DNA of 56,000 bases from Symbiodinium natans (GCA_905221605.1 CAJNDS010001857.1:444793-500792), one strand, 5' to 3'. Counted from the first letter of the stretch, positions 21,369 to 32,596 are shown. Program-made: numbers and translations. The notes: generated by a model from the letters alone, not told the origin.

Positions 21369-21465
21369 ACTTCTCTAAATTATGGTCCCTTTGTGGTTTG
21401 TAATTCTACGATGGCCCCCAGTATTTAGGGTACCGAAAAAGGGACCCTAATTTAGAGAACTACCC
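21369..21465. mobile_element. Foldback element, separate family
   Basis: The arms TTCTCTAAATTATGGTCCCT and AGGGACCCTAATTTAGAGAA pair with few mismatches. The sequence differs from family A, although size and architecture agree. Confidence 0.6.
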
Positions 21466-21559
21466 TTAAGTTCAGGAGAGCCCCACTCCCCGTTCCGTTG
21501 AAGGGACACCCAGTTGACTCTAAACCCTAAACCCTAAACCCTAAACCCTAAAACCCCAC

Positions 21560-21830
21560 TATGTGCACTGTGCTTTGTGCATGGGCCAAGTCTGAGCGGG
21601 GATTTGGGCTTCGGGGTTGGAATGCATATATCTACACACACACACGTACTGGCATTACCATTAGAGCTGCTTTCACGCTTATGTACAACATAGTATATAT
21701 ATATATATGCATATGTACATGCAACTGTGTATGTATATGCGTATGTAAATGTATGTGTATATGTATGTGTATGTGCATGTGTATATGTACGTGCTTATAC
21801 CATGTGAAACTTGATATGTGGCATCCTTAG
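21560..21830. repeat. TATG-type microsatellite with short island
   Basis: An ACAC run, then TATATG, GTATATG and GTATGTGTATG units. The Cys/Met-rich ORF here is a repeat artefact. Confidence 0.8.
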
Positions 21831-22261
21831 CTGTGTGATGTACACGCCGTAAGCCCCTCGAACCCGGTCAAGCCTCAAACATCAACCCCAGGATTTCATC
21901 TCGGAGTTCATCAATTACCACCTTCAGGACGTTTTTTGGTGGGGTTCCTAAACCCTAAACTCTTAGCCCTAAACCTAAACCCTAAACCCTAAACTCTAGG
22001 TTCGGCGACTGTGGCATTATGCTTCGGATGCTTGGGGGCAGAAGGTTTGAGGTTAGGCTGTTCACGGCATAAGGTTGAGGGATTACGGTCTGGGGTGCTT
22101 TGAAGGCACAGGGCCGTATGTGAATCAATGTAGGGCTTAAGGGCTCAAGGGAACGTGAGGGATAGGTTAAGAAGTGCAACTAGACAACACCAAGTCAGGG
22201 TACTTATGATGATCCGACTTGCAAACAGCTTACCGGCTTCTTTGATCTTTCTGGGCTTTAA

Positions 22262-22325
22262 AGCCGGGGTGTTTAGGGTTTAGGGTTTAGGGTTTAGGGT
22301 TTAGGGTTTAGGGTTTAGGGGTTAG
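22262..22325. repeat. Interstitial telomeric block, TTTAGGG
   Basis: Nine TTTAGGG units. Confidence 0.9.
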
Positions 22326-22629
22326 AGTTAACGGAAAAGCGCTAAACATCTTCGGGTGTTTACATATTGCTTTGATGCCAGGCGGAGGTGTAAAAAGTGA
22401 AGTTGGTTATGTCATATAAGTGTCATTTCGCAGACAAGACCTGATAGAACAGTCGTACGAATAGTAACATGGAAGAACAGAATATATGCAATTCACATAT
22501 AAAGAATATATCTTGTATACATGTATGTGTATAGTGTTTAAATTAAGTAAATGAATAGACATAAACAAGTATATACATATATATATATATTTACATATAT
22601 GTATAATCTCCTCACAACGATGTCTTAAG

Positions 22630-22693
22630 GACAAGGTGCGGGCGCATCTTCTCGACATCAGTGACGAGGACCAAGACGGTTGTCTGGAACTAG
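22630..22693 (+). CDS. Candidate exon with EF-hand-like Ca2+ loop
   Basis: After ATGTCTTAAG the frame reads DKVRAHLLDISDEDQDGCLE followed by L. DEDQDGCLE fits the first nine positions of an EF-hand loop (D1, D3, D5, G6, hydrophobic 8), preceded by a helix-like segment. The codon for the bidentate Glu at position 12 is missing because the frame passes CTAGGG, so the loop would have to be completed by another exon. It may also be a relic. The overlapping minus-strand ORF is judged a shadow. Confidence 0.4.
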
Positions 22694-23042
22694 GGGGTGC
22701 GACGTCGACGTTGGTTCTCGAGTCCTGAGCGTTTCTCTTCGCTCCCAACTCCCCCTAAATCCTAATCCCTAAACCCTGAACCCTAAACCCCCAAATCCCG
22801 TGCCGAAGCGGCTGCGCTCTTTCAGAGGAGCTTGGGGCATTAGGCGCCCACCACTTCGGAGATCAGGCAGAGTTGAGGGTGGTGAAGGTTTCAGAGGGTT
22901 TAGGGTTTAGGGTTTAGGGTTTCAGGTTTCGGGTTGGGTCTTTGGCTTTATGCCCTAAAGTTGGGGGTTCGCAAGTGGGGCCATCACTGGGCCTTGGCTT
23001 GAGGGGCGCACTGCGCCAGGAGTTCAGCACTAAAGCTTTGCC

Positions 23043-23144
23043 TTGGGATGTTCCCCCCTTATGCTAGCAGTCCTTAGTAGGGAAAGCATAAGGGGCACGA
23101 AGATCCCTATTAAGGACTGTTAGTGTAAGGGGAGGACATCCCAA
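23043..23144. mobile_element. Foldback element family A, copy 3
   Basis: The termini TTGGGATGTTCCCC and GGACATCCCAA, with inner arms AGCAGTCCTTAGTAGGG and CCCTATTAAGGACTGTTAG. The loop is diverged (AAAGCATAAGGGGCACGAAG), but the arms are kept. Confidence 0.8.
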
Positions 23145-23251
23145 TCAGTTGCCAGCACTGGACACCGCATTCTAAGCAGAGTAAGAAGAAGCCAGAGATG
23201 AATCTCTGTGTGTATTTCTGGGTTTCGGGTTTAGGGTTTGGGGTTTAGGGT

Positions 23252-23335
23252 TCGGCTGATCTTCAACGGAACGAAGATCCCGAAATCGAAAGCTTGCGCC
23301 AGATGCCCACGGGCAGCTTGAAAAGGCACCTCAAA
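23252..23335 (+). CDS. Candidate exon with MPTGS motif, second copy
   Basis: The island after a TTTAGGG block reads NEDPEIESLRQMPTGSLKRH. It shares MPTGS with 20545-20603. Acidic then basic residues around the Ser/Thr core suggest a regulatory linear motif, but that is inference. Confidence 0.35.
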
Positions 23336-23867
23336 ACCCTGAACACTAATTCTAAATCCTAAACCCTAAACTCTAAGCCCTAAACACTAAGCCCTAAACC
23401 CTGTCCCTAAACCCTATACCCAAGAACCCTAAATCCCTGAACGTCAAGCCATAATTGCTGGGGGTTCAAGGTTTGTGGTTTTAGGGGGTTGAATTTAGGG
23501 TTTAGGGTTTTTGAGTTGAGGGTTGAGGGTTGAGGGTTTAGGGGTTTGGGCAATCAAGTATGCTACAGGCGCGAACAGCAAGCCTTCCCAAGACATGCCC
23601 TACACCCCAACGCCCGAAGCCTACCTGAAATCCCAAACCCCGAAGCCTAAACCCTAAACCCTAAACCCGAAGCCCTAAACCCTAAACCCTAAACCCTGAA
23701 ACTTAAATCCCAGAAGCCATGAGGCTAAAGCCCCTAATGTTCTGAAGGCCCAAATGCCCCCCACAGGCAGAGCAGCTTGAAGCCCTCCGTGTGCAGTGGC
23801 AGCAAAAAGCTTGCGGCTACCAGGCAGAAAGAAGCAGGGGCTTCGGATTTCTGAGAGTGAAAGAACC

Positions 23868-24068
23868 CTAAGCCCTAAACCCTAAACCCTAAACCCTAAA
23901 CCCTAAACCCTAAACCCTGAACCCTGAACCCTAAACCCTAAACCCTAAACCCTAAACCCTGAACCCTAAACCCTAAACCCTAAACCCTAAACCCTAAACC
24001 CTGAACCCTAAACCCTAAACCCTAAACCCTGAGCCCTGAGACCTGAGCCCTAAACCCTAAACCCTACC
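23868..24068. repeat. Interstitial telomeric array, CCCTAAA/CCCTGAA
   Basis: About 28 units. CCCTGAA variants recur at intervals of roughly six to eight units, which suggests higher-order amplification. Confidence 0.85.
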
Positions 24069-24293
24069 CTCTTCGCTTGAGAGAGCGAGAGAGGCCGCTT
24101 CGCTCCCGAAGGCGCAGGAGGCACTGGCACAGCGGTCGGTGGCTTGAGAGCAGGGGCTTGGGGTTTGGGGTTTAGGGTTTAGGGTTTAGGGTTTAGGGTT
24201 TAGGGTTTAGGGTTTGTAGGGTTTAGGGTATAAAGTTCTATTAGGGTTTAGGGTTGAGGTTGGGGTTTAGGGTTCGGGTGTAGGGTTTAGGGC

Positions 24294-24533
24294 CTATTGT
24301 TCGGGCTCACTGCCTTGCTTACTTTCTGCGGTGATGCTCGTGCTGGTAGACATGTGCCCCTTCGATTTCAATGAGCTCGAATCAGCCACCTTGCGGGGAA
24401 CTGTGCAGGGCTTCAGGGATTCCAGGTTTGAGTACGTCTCAGCCCATTGTTGCCGGTGATGGTGCATACAAAGACCCGCGGGCTCCCCAGAGTGCATCGT
24501 TTGCCAGGCGTGCGTCGTGCGTCGTTGCGCCAC
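24294..24533 (-). CDS. Possible minus-strand exon, unrecognised
   Basis: The minus strand is open over the island, including WAETYSNLESLKPCTVPRKV and ADSSSLKSKGHMSTSTSIT. Ser/Thr-rich, no domain. Plus-strand frames of similar length overlap it, so the strand is uncertain. Confidence 0.25.
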   Translation of the reverse strand: MAQRRTTHAWQTMHSGEPAGLCMHHHRQQWAETYSNLESLKPCTVPRKVADSSSLKSKGHMSTSTSITAESKQGSEPEQ

Positions 24534-24647
24534 CCTACCACTGCGAAAACAAAGTGGAGCAGGGGCTGCAAGTAGCCGAAGTATGGCTTTTGTGATGTTG
24601 CAAGATGTTCCAAAACGGCTGGCGCCGTATCAAACAAAGGGTTTGGT

Positions 24648-24935
24648 GCGAGAGAGAGAGAGAGAGAGAGAGACGGGGAGAGAGAGAGTGAGAGAGAAAG
24701 AGAAAGAGAAAGAGAAAGAGAAAGAGAAAGAGAAAGAGAAAGAGAAAGAGAAAGAGAAAGAGAAAGAGAAAGAGAAAGAGAAAGAGAAAGCGAAAGGGAA
24801 AGGGAAAGGGAAAGGGAAAGAGAAAGAGAAAGAGAAAGAGAAAGAGAAAGATAAAGAGAAAGAGAAAGATAAACAGAAAGAGAAAGAGAAGGAGAGATAA
24901 AAGAGAAAGATAAAGAGAAAGAGAGGATTTACGGC
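24648..24935. repeat. GAGAAA hexanucleotide microsatellite
   Basis: (GA)n followed by about 40 GAGAAA/AAAGAG units with GGGAAA and GATAAA interruptions. The Lys/Glu-rich plus ORF and the Leu/Phe-rich minus ORF are artefacts. Confidence 0.95.
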
Positions 24936-25303
24936 CCCAGGCAGGGAGGCATGTTATTCCTGAAGGGGCATTGGGACCTTTGGGCTTTAGCAGGTCTGGG
25001 TGCAGAGAAGAGGACTCCACAGAACGGCGAAGACCGTCGGATAACGAGGTCAGATGCATGATGAGCCCTGAACCCTAAGTCCTAAGCCCTCCCTAAACCC
25101 TAGCACCCTAGCACCCTAGCACCCGAAACCCAAAACCCTAAACCCTAAACCCGACAGTGGAGGGAGGGCTGATGTAGTTCCTGTTCCCGGTGTGCAGTCG
25201 ACATCCGCCCTCCCGCTCCCGAACATGCACTTCAATGATGATGCGGCAAGACAGGACCCCCCTGCACAGAGATCAGGATGAGAGTTCTTGAAGCACAGGA
25301 CTA

Positions 25304-25400
25304 GTATGTATGTATGTATGTATGTATGTATGTATGTATGTATGTATGTATGTATGTATGTATGTATGTATGTATGTATGTATGTATGTATTTATGTATG
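25304..25400. repeat. (TATG)n microsatellite
   Basis: About 23 TATG units. A TA run follows at 25470-25498. Confidence 0.95.
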
Positions 25401-25470
25401 TAGGTGGTATCTTTATAATTTATAACTCTAAAAATATATAGTCTAGTTTGGCTAATTATTTTCAAAGTGA

Positions 25471-25502
<32 letters not shown>

Positions 25503-25522
25503 TGTCTCTTGGAACTGATCAG

Positions 25523-25586
25523 GACTTCCTGCAGAAGCACATACACCGGAAACTACACCGGGAGGCGACGAAGCTGAGTGATGAGG
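25523..25586 (+). CDS. Candidate exon, 18-21 codons
   Basis: After GAACTGATCAG the frame reads DFLQKHIHRKLHREATKLS. It is followed by GATGAG|GTGGGA, a possible donor. The pattern is that of a strongly basic amphipathic helix. Unrecognised. Confidence 0.3.
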
Positions 25587-26039
25587 TGGGAAAGAGCGGT
25601 CCCTTGCGACCATCTTGCAGCCCTTGACAAGATTGCCTGTATTGAGCTCTGTCAACCTCGGCCCTGCTGTCAGATTGAAGTTGTCATTTTCATGGGCAGT
25701 TCTTTGTTCATCCTCAACAAAGATAGCAGGCCTGAAGCCCGAAGCCCTAAACCCTAAACCTTAAGCCCTAAACCCCAAACCCCTAAACCCTGAAGCAAGC
25801 CGAAGAAGGCTCTGCAAATGCTGGGTTCGCTGCACTTCAGTGCCCTGGACCCATTGGCCTTCGAAAGAATGTGTCTTCGCACTCTTGCTGGGCTATAAAA
25901 GGGTTTAGGGTTTAGGGTTTAGGGTGTTTGGGGTTTCGGGTTTACGGGGGGTGGGGCAAAGGTGGGCATGTGGGGGCCTGCTTCTGAATCAGGGTCGTTT
26001 CCTGGAGACCCTTCATCTATGTTCGGCGGCCTCTGGTAA

Positions 26040-26415
26040 ATACTTAACCCCCCAAACCCCTAAACCCTAAACCCTAAACCCTAAACCCTAAACCTTAAAT
26101 CCTAAACCCTACACCCTAAACCCTAAACCCGAAACCCGAAACCCGAAACCCGAAACCCGAAACCCCCAACCCCCAACCCCCAACCCCCAACCCCCAACCC
26201 CCAACCCCCAACCCCCAACCCCCAACCCCCAACCCCCAACCCCCAACCCCCAACCCCCAACCCCCAACCCCCAACCCCCAACCCCCAACCCCCAACCCCC
26301 AACCCCCAACCCCCAACCCCCAACCCCCCCACCAACCCCACCAACCCCCAACACCCCAACCCCCAACCCCCAACCCCCACCCCCAAACCCCCAACCCCCC
26401 CCCCCCCCCACCCCC
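26040..26415. repeat. Variant telomeric arrays: CCCGAAA, then CCCCCAA
   Basis: CCCTAAA units change to five CCCGAAA units, then to about 25 identical CCCCCAA units (26161-26325), then to degenerate C-rich sequence. The homogeneity of the CCCCCAA stretch indicates local expansion. The Gly/Trp-rich minus ORFs are its translation. Confidence 0.9.
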
Positions 26416-26699
26416 GAAGGTGGATCCCCTAGATCCTTGAGGTGATCAGCCTACTCAACTGGGGCGCCTCCGCCATGGCCCTGATGGTTCTTAGGGTTAA
26501 GGGTTGAGGGTTCAGAGTTTAGGGTTTAGGGTTTGGGGTTCAGGGTTTAGGGTTTGGGGTTCAGGGTTTAGGGTTTAGAGTTTAGAGCTTAGACCCAAAA
26601 TCCCTGGACCCCTTAGAAGTCCTTAAGCCCTAGACCCTGCACCCCGAACCTTAACCAACCCTGAGCCCTTCACCCTGAACATGAAAGCAACCCTAAACC

Positions 26700-26790
26700 C
26701 TAGACTCCCTAAACACCCTAAACACCCCAAACACCCTAAAAGCCCTCAACACCCTAAACACCCTAAACACCCTAAACACCCAAAACCCTG
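26700..26790. repeat. CCCTAAACA variant repeats
   Basis: Nine-base CCCTAAACA/CCCCAAACA units. Confidence 0.75.
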
Positions 26791-27079
26791 CACCTAAAGT
26801 ACCATGGTTGAAGTGGTCCCACGCAGCTCGAAGTGCTTGCTCATGGAAACCCGTATCAATGGCTTGCCAGTTCGCAGCTCACAGTACGGATATTTGGAGA
26901 ATTGGGGGGCCTAAATGGAGGGTTTCCGAAACAGGGGTTTAGGGTTTAGGGTTTAGGGTTTAGGGTTGAGGGTCTATTTTGGGAGATGCCCTTCATATTC
27001 CCCTTAAAGCGTCATACGCTGGCTTGCTGGAAGCCTTCCTGGCAGGTTGGGCGGTTCTTAAGTTCCTCGCCCCGCGGAT

Positions 27080-27205
27080 TTCAGGATTTCAGGGTTCAGG
27101 GTTTAGGGCTAAGGTTTAGGGTTTACGGTCGTAGGGTTTAGGGTTTAGGGTTTAGGGTTTAGGGTGTGGGGTGTTGGGTGTAGGGTTTAGGGTTTAGGGT
27201 TAATT
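27080..27205. repeat. Interstitial telomeric block, TTTAGGG with variants
   Basis: Mixed TTTAGGG, TTCAGGG, TGTGGGG and TGTTGGG units. Confidence 0.8.
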
Positions 27206-27821
27206 AAGGGTTTGCAGGTTTGAAGGTTTGCAGTTTTGCAGGTCGCCATTCAATGTAGCGTCTGAAGCTGGTCGCTTACGAAACGAGGGCACCCTAAACC
27301 CTAAATCCTAAACCCTAAACCCAAACCCTAAACCCTAAACCCAAGGCCCTGCGGCACCTTCCGGGGCGTCCGGTCGGGAGGGCAACGAGGCGCCGCAGCT
27401 TGCGAAGGTTGGTTGGATAGTGCGCGCCACTGCGGCCTGCGGGAACATAAGCCACCCCCCCCTGCCTTGGACGCTTAACGTCTAGTCTGCGCGTGCCCTT
27501 TGTTTTCTTGGACTCTTCCCGAAAACCAATTCTGAAACTGGTTTCTCGTTTAGCGCTTCAACGCGGAAGGCGTTCTATCGGATCGCTTTTTGGCGAAAGA
27601 GGCCATGCAGAGGAGACGGTCAACGGAGGAGGGTCGGACGGAATGAAATTTGACGGGAGGCCGCGGAAACGACACGGTCAAGGGAGGGGGTTCGGAACAT
27701 TTTGCTGGGAGAGGGGCGGCGTGGGGAGGCGTGGACCATGCATGGAGGTTGACGGACGGGTTCGGGGGGGGGATCGCGGATGAGGAGCGTGATATTTGGT
27801 TGATGGGTCTGGGACACGTGG

Positions 27822-28095
27822 ATGCCCCTCCCCGCCCTCCGCGCCCTCCCCGCCCTCCGCGCCCTGCGCGCCCTCCGCGCCCTCCGCGCGCTTCGCGCGC
27901 TCGCCGCCGGCGCGCTGCGCAGCTCCGGCGCTCCGCGGGCGCCTCCGGCCCCGCGCCCTCCTCCGCCCCTCCGCGCCCTCCGCGCCCTCCGCGCCCTCCG
28001 CGCCCCTCCGCGCCCTCCGCCCGCCCCGCCCCTCCGCGCTCCGCGCCCTCCCGCCCTCCGCCCGGCCCCACGCCCCCCCGCGCCCCCCTGATGCA
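27822..28095. repeat. GC-rich repeat (CGCGCCCTC-type)
   Basis: Units of CGCGCCCTC and CGCCCTC with GGCGC interruptions. All six frames are nearly stop-free, which generates the 158-240 codon ORFs on both strands. Ala/Arg/Pro-only composition argues against real proteins. Confidence 0.8.
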
Positions 28096-28205
28096 AGCCC
28101 CCAGAATTGCGTCTATTCTGCGGTGCGTGCGTCTATTCTGCGGGTGTTTCCTTTTAAAGTTTTTTACAAGGCACGCACGTGCAGCATAGCCTCTAAGTGT
28201 CCATC

Positions 28206-28460
28206 TTACCCCACCCCCCCCCTCCCCCCCCCCTTCTTTTTCAAGGGGGCCCCCCCCCCCCTCCCCACCCCCCCTCCCCCCCCCCTCCCCCCCCCCTCCC
28301 CCCCCCCCCCCCCCCGACCCCCCCCCCGCCCCCCCCCTCCCCCCCCCCCCCTCCCCCCCCCTCCCCCCCCCCCCCCCCCCCCTCCCCCCCCTCTCCCCCC
28401 ACCCCCCCCCCCCACCCTCTTGTTCAAGTGGGGGGGGGGGGGCCCTTTCCCCCCCCCTTG
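28206..28460. repeat. Poly-C tract with T/A interruptions
   Basis: Over 200 bp of almost pure C on the plus strand, ending in a G run (28430-28442) that could pair with it. Poly-Pro and poly-Gly ORFs are artefacts. Assembly length here is unreliable. Confidence 0.9.
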
Positions 28461-29010
28461 GTCAATTCCCCCTTTTATCAATTTTAATAAGATTTCGATT
28501 TACTTGAATAGAAATTAACAAATACAAAATGTGAATTTTATTTAATAGGGAGCAAGGGTTTCTAGCTTCTATGAGTGGCATTTCTATTTCTTTTAATAAA
28601 AGTATTCTTGATAGGGTTTCACTTGATTTTAATTAAAGTTTTAATAGGACTTCTTTTGATTCTAATCGGGTTAGAATTTTTGTTCATTTTTCAAAGATTT
28701 CTAATAATATGAATGAGGTTTTTATTCCTTCTAATAAGATTTGTATTACGTTTAACGGGATTCGTATTAAAATAATAGAAATCCTTTTCGAATTAAGTTC
28801 AACTCCTATTACAATTAATTGAACTGCTATTAAAATTAGTAGAAGTCCGATTTGACAAAATAATTCCAACCCTATTAAAATTGAATTGAAATGCTACGAA
28901 AAAAGAAGGCAAATAGAAATCTTGTTAATTAATAGAAATCCTCTTGAAATTAAAACGATTCCGATGAAAAACAATAGGAATCCTACCAAAAATGGCAGAG
29001 GAAATGTGGA
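28460..29010. repeat. AT-rich degenerate tandem repeat
   Basis: Loose units of about 20 bp alternate between TTTTAATA(A/G)GA(T/C)TTC-like and AATAGAAATCC-like forms. The segment is bracketed by C/G homopolymers at both ends (28430-28460 and 29020-29045). About 70% A+T, in contrast to all surroundings. No credible ORF. Confidence 0.55.
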
Positions 29011-29045
29011 ATTTAGCATGGGGGGGGGGCTCCCCCCCCCCCCCT

Positions 29046-30640
29046 TTTCTTTCTCCTGCTCACGTCTTGTTGAAGCTCCAGCGAAGGTGATTGAGCGAAT
29101 GTGAAACAACCACAGATACTGTTCTGCCCAAGTTGTTGGGAGTGGTTCATGTTGAGATGTACAAGCGGCAGGCCTCAAGCTGGAGCCACGTCTCTTCAAG
29201 TCGTACTCTTTCAAAAAGAAAGCAAGAATTGAAGCAGAGCATGGCTTCTCACCCTCGTCGTCCTGACTCTCGTCTGCAATCTGGACTGATCGTGTTGTTC
29301 TTATTCTGACATGCCATCCTGCATTCCAGACTAGGTCGCATAAGGAGGTCAAGTGGAAAGAGGGTTCCAGGCACTTGTGGGTACTGTAAGCCGCAAATAC
29401 ACGGTCTATCCGGATGCGACTGCGGGATCATTTTGTTGCGAGACTTCTTGGCTGATGCCCGCGCCTCTTGACAAGCACCTTCGCATGTATTCTTGCAGGC
29501 TTTCCAAGGCTAAGTAAGAAGCCTAGCCACTGAAGTTAACACTCATTGATTTAACGCTGTGCGCGACGAAGGCAAAGGTCCGTAGTTGCCTGCGTTGTTT
29601 AGGGTAAGCCAGTTTGTTGGAGCTTGCCCTCATGCTGCTGGAACTGCGTGAAGCTTAGCCCAGCCTGGCCCAGCTGCAATTAATGCAAATCCCAGTGCGG
29701 TGTGGTTGACGCCTGCCGGAAATTTCATCCTGGGGATACGCCGCATGAGGATAGGGCAGCTTCCATGCTTGGCCCAGCGTAGATCCTCGTCATCGTCGTA
29801 GCTTCATAGTCATGCCATCCGAGCCGTCTTTTGTGCACGAGCGTGAGTGAGGGTGCAGGCTTTTAAGGTTCACGACGCAGGAATCAGTTGAGCAAAGCAG
29901 GCTGTCTTCTTGCAAAGTTCCCCCAGGCCCAGGCTACGCCGGCCATTCCAACGCCGCAGTGGCCAAGGTGGCAGCGCCACGGGCTGTGCCGCATCCTGGC
30001 CAAACTGCTGTCTGGCAAATTCTTTGCAGCGTACGCGTGGGAGGGCCCAGATAGGGCTTTGGGGTTTTGGGGATGTTCTGGGCTTCAGATCTGGCCTTTT
30101 CTGCAAAAGGGCTCTTACGTGGCGGCTCCAGTGAAAAAACGCGGGGAAGGGCCCAATCAGAAAACACGAAGGGGCCAATCAGGACGCACAAGGGCCGACT
30201 CAGGACGCAGGAGGGCCGGATCAGGACGCGCAAATCTGGCCGAAGATGCTGCGACAAGCCTCCTGTGAATTGATGCACTTATCTTGCCTTATGCACTTCT
30301 CTTGCCGCCTTCACAGACAGTTCTCTCCTCCATCCTGCTGCTATGATTGTCCCCGGAGTTTGCCGCATTTACAAATCTGCCACGACGCCCCTGGTCTGGA
30401 GTTCGGCCTTAGCTTGCCGTCTTTTATAAACTTGCAAGGACACGCCTCCTCTGCAATTCCTTTTTAGCTTACCGTATGATCAGGCGCGCTTCCAGCTGCA
30501 GGGGCGCTCTGCGCGCAGTGGCTAGTCGACTCCCGACCAACAGCCTAAAGACACAAACTTTACACTCTCAACCCTGAATACCCCTCAGCTTCCCTAAGCC
30601 CTGGAAATCGGAGCCCCGAGACCAAGCACCAAACCCCGGC
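29046..30640. other. Sequence without telomeric repeats; no definite gene
   Basis: Several ORFs of 60-150 codons overlap on both strands. A plus frame at about 29350-29445 contains CGYCKPQIHGLSGCDC, a possible four-Cys metal site, but without context. At 30150-30240, short direct repeats around CAATCAGGACGCACAAGGGC and its variants occur. Nothing is recognised. Confidence 0.4.
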
Positions 30641-30829
30641 TTTATGTTTCTTGGCGTTAGGATCTAGGCTCGGAAACTGATGCCATTCCTGTTCAGCACG
30701 GTCCGATGCTTCTGAAGATCGCGTCGGGCGCGCGCGCAGCGTGTGGCTCGCGTTTGTTCTGCAGTGCGCACGCGCTTGTGGCCGCTACTTCGTTGTTGTT
30801 TTCATATATGGGGTACTTCTACTTAGCCG

Positions 30830-31185
30830 GACTGCCCGCATGTCTTCGGCTCGCTGGACTGCTTCTGATTGGCCTCTTTTCTAACGTCTGAAACTTTTAA
30901 ATATTCTAGTTTTCTGCTCTTGAAAGTTCGAAAGTCTTCCACTAGCGCATTCTTGCCTCTCTCCGGCTGCGCGAGAGGGGCCTTTTCCACTCCCGTTTCC
31001 CGATTGGCGCGTCCCGATTGGAGTCTGCCGTGTTCCGATTGGCGCTTCCCGATTGGCCCCTTTTCTAACGTTTGAAATCTTAATTTTCCAGTTTCCCACT
31101 CTTAAAAATTGCGAAGTTTTCCCATAGCGCGTTCTTGCCGCTCTCCGACTGGGCCAGAGTGGCCGTTTCCACTACTATGATCCCA
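30830..31185. repeat. Direct duplication of about 185 bp
   Basis: Segments starting at about 30866 and 31058 share CCCCTTTTCTAACGTTTGAA, a CCAGTTT..CTCTT block, AGCGCATTCTTGCC(T/G)CTCTCCG and GCCGTTTCCACT. Short CCCGATTGGCGC-type units lie between the copies. Confidence 0.65.
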
Positions 31186-31253
31186 TTTTGCGATTGCATT
31201 AGGGGAAACGCAATGCAGTATTGTGATCTCTTGAATCAATAGGACATCCCCAT

Positions 31254-31582
31254 TAATCCGAGCACCTGTTTAATCAATACCCCCACATTTAAAGAAATGT
31301 TTTTCGTCCGGAAGGCCGCCGGAAGACTACTTTCCATTAGGGTGGATTTCGTATGGGGATAACCCCCCACATTTACAGAGTTTTTTTCGGGGGTTCCAAA
31401 AATCTGTCGGCAGGCTTCTTGTTTTGCTTGCGGAGATGCGAAGCTACAGCACCTCAAGGATCTGCAGCCTATTGTCTTTAATAGAGAATCAATGCAGGGC
31501 CATGGTCCAATTATTGCGGAACCCTGCCTTCCTTATTGCGGTGGGGCCCCCCCCCCCCCCAATTAAACAGGTGCTCGGATTA
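31254..31582. mobile_element. Element of 329 bp bounded by 21-bp inverted repeats
   Basis: TAATCCGAGCACCTGTTTAA(T) at 31254-31274 is matched by its exact reverse complement at 31562-31582. Inside, CCCCACATTTA(A/C)AGA occurs twice (about 31281 and 31365). No long ORF. The structure fits a non-autonomous transposon. No target duplication identified. Confidence 0.6.
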
Positions 31583-31777
31583 TGTGTTGTGCGCCATGTG
31601 GGGGCAACTCGAGTCCTTCTATGGTGACGTTAATACATGTCCACAGCGATCATCACTTGCCTGAAGCTCCGTGCAGATTCAGCGAGTCTCGTTTTTCCAG
31701 CCCTTCTTTGGCCTTTCCTGCCGTTTTATCCGTTTCTTCAGTAAGCCCCTTGTGCTTTACACCAGCCCCCGAAACCT

Positions 31778-31896
31778 AACCCTAAACCCTAAACCCTAAT
31801 TAAACCCTAAACCCTAAACCCTAAACCCTAAGCCCTAAACCCTAAACCCTAAACCCTAAACCCTAAACCCTAAACCCTAAACCCTAAACCCTAAAC
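31778..31896. repeat. Interstitial telomeric array, CCCTAAA
   Basis: About 16 units, starting the second telomere-rich zone. Confidence 0.9.
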
Positions 31897-32149
31897 TTCA
31901 GTTCCATCCACGGCACCTCCCAAAGTGCAATGACCGGGCCTGCACCTCTGGTAGTCCGTTGGGCTTGAGGGTTCAGGGTTCTGGGTTCAGGGTTCAGGGT
32001 TTAGGGTTTAGGGTTTAGTGCTTAGGGTTTAGGGTTTAGGGTTTCGGGGTCTAGTTTTCACAACGCCTTCCTTCCCAGCCCTGATATACCCCACCCCCCT
32101 TTTCCGTTGAACCAAAAACCCTAAACGGAGGAAGCAAATGTAAAAGCTC

Positions 32150-32490
32150 GTCCAAACCCTAAACCCCCTAGACTGCCAAAACCCCCTACAGCCCCAAAAC
32201 CCCCTAAACCCCTTACACCCCCTAAACCCCCTAAACCCCCTAAACCCCCAAAACCCCCTAAACCCGACACCCTAAACCCTACACTCTAAACCCTAAACCC
32301 CCTAAACCCTAAACCCCTAAACCCTAAACCCCTAAACCCCTGAACCCCTAAACCCCTAAACCCCTAAACCCCTAAACCCCTAAACCCCTAAAACCCCAAA
32401 CCCTAAGCCCTAAACCCTAAACCCTAAACCCCAAACCCCAAACCCCAAACCCCAAACCCCAAACCCTAAACCCTAAACCCCAAACCCTAC
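32150..32490. repeat. Variant telomeric arrays: CCCCCTAAA, CCCCTAAA, CCCCAAA
   Basis: Successive homogeneous stretches of 9-, 8- and 7-base variants, each of five to eight units. This is sequential local expansion of different variants. Confidence 0.85.
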
Positions 32491-32596
32491 AAGTGCCTTC
32501 GCCAGGCTGCGGTACTCCGCCGCCTGTTTCGAAATAGTCCTGGACCACCGGGTGGCAAGGGCAACCAGGAAGGCGGAGCTCGGAACCCTAACAACT

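Noticed and set aside
24517-25059. Lys/Glu-rich plus ORF and Leu/Phe-rich minus ORF
   Set aside because: GAGAAA microsatellite artefact.
26109-26411. Gly/Trp/Val-rich minus ORFs
   Set aside because: Translation of the CCCCCAA variant array.
27550-28518. Ala/Arg/Pro-rich ORFs up to 240 codons on both strands
   Set aside because: GC repeat and poly-C tract lack AT-containing stops; composition is purely compositional.
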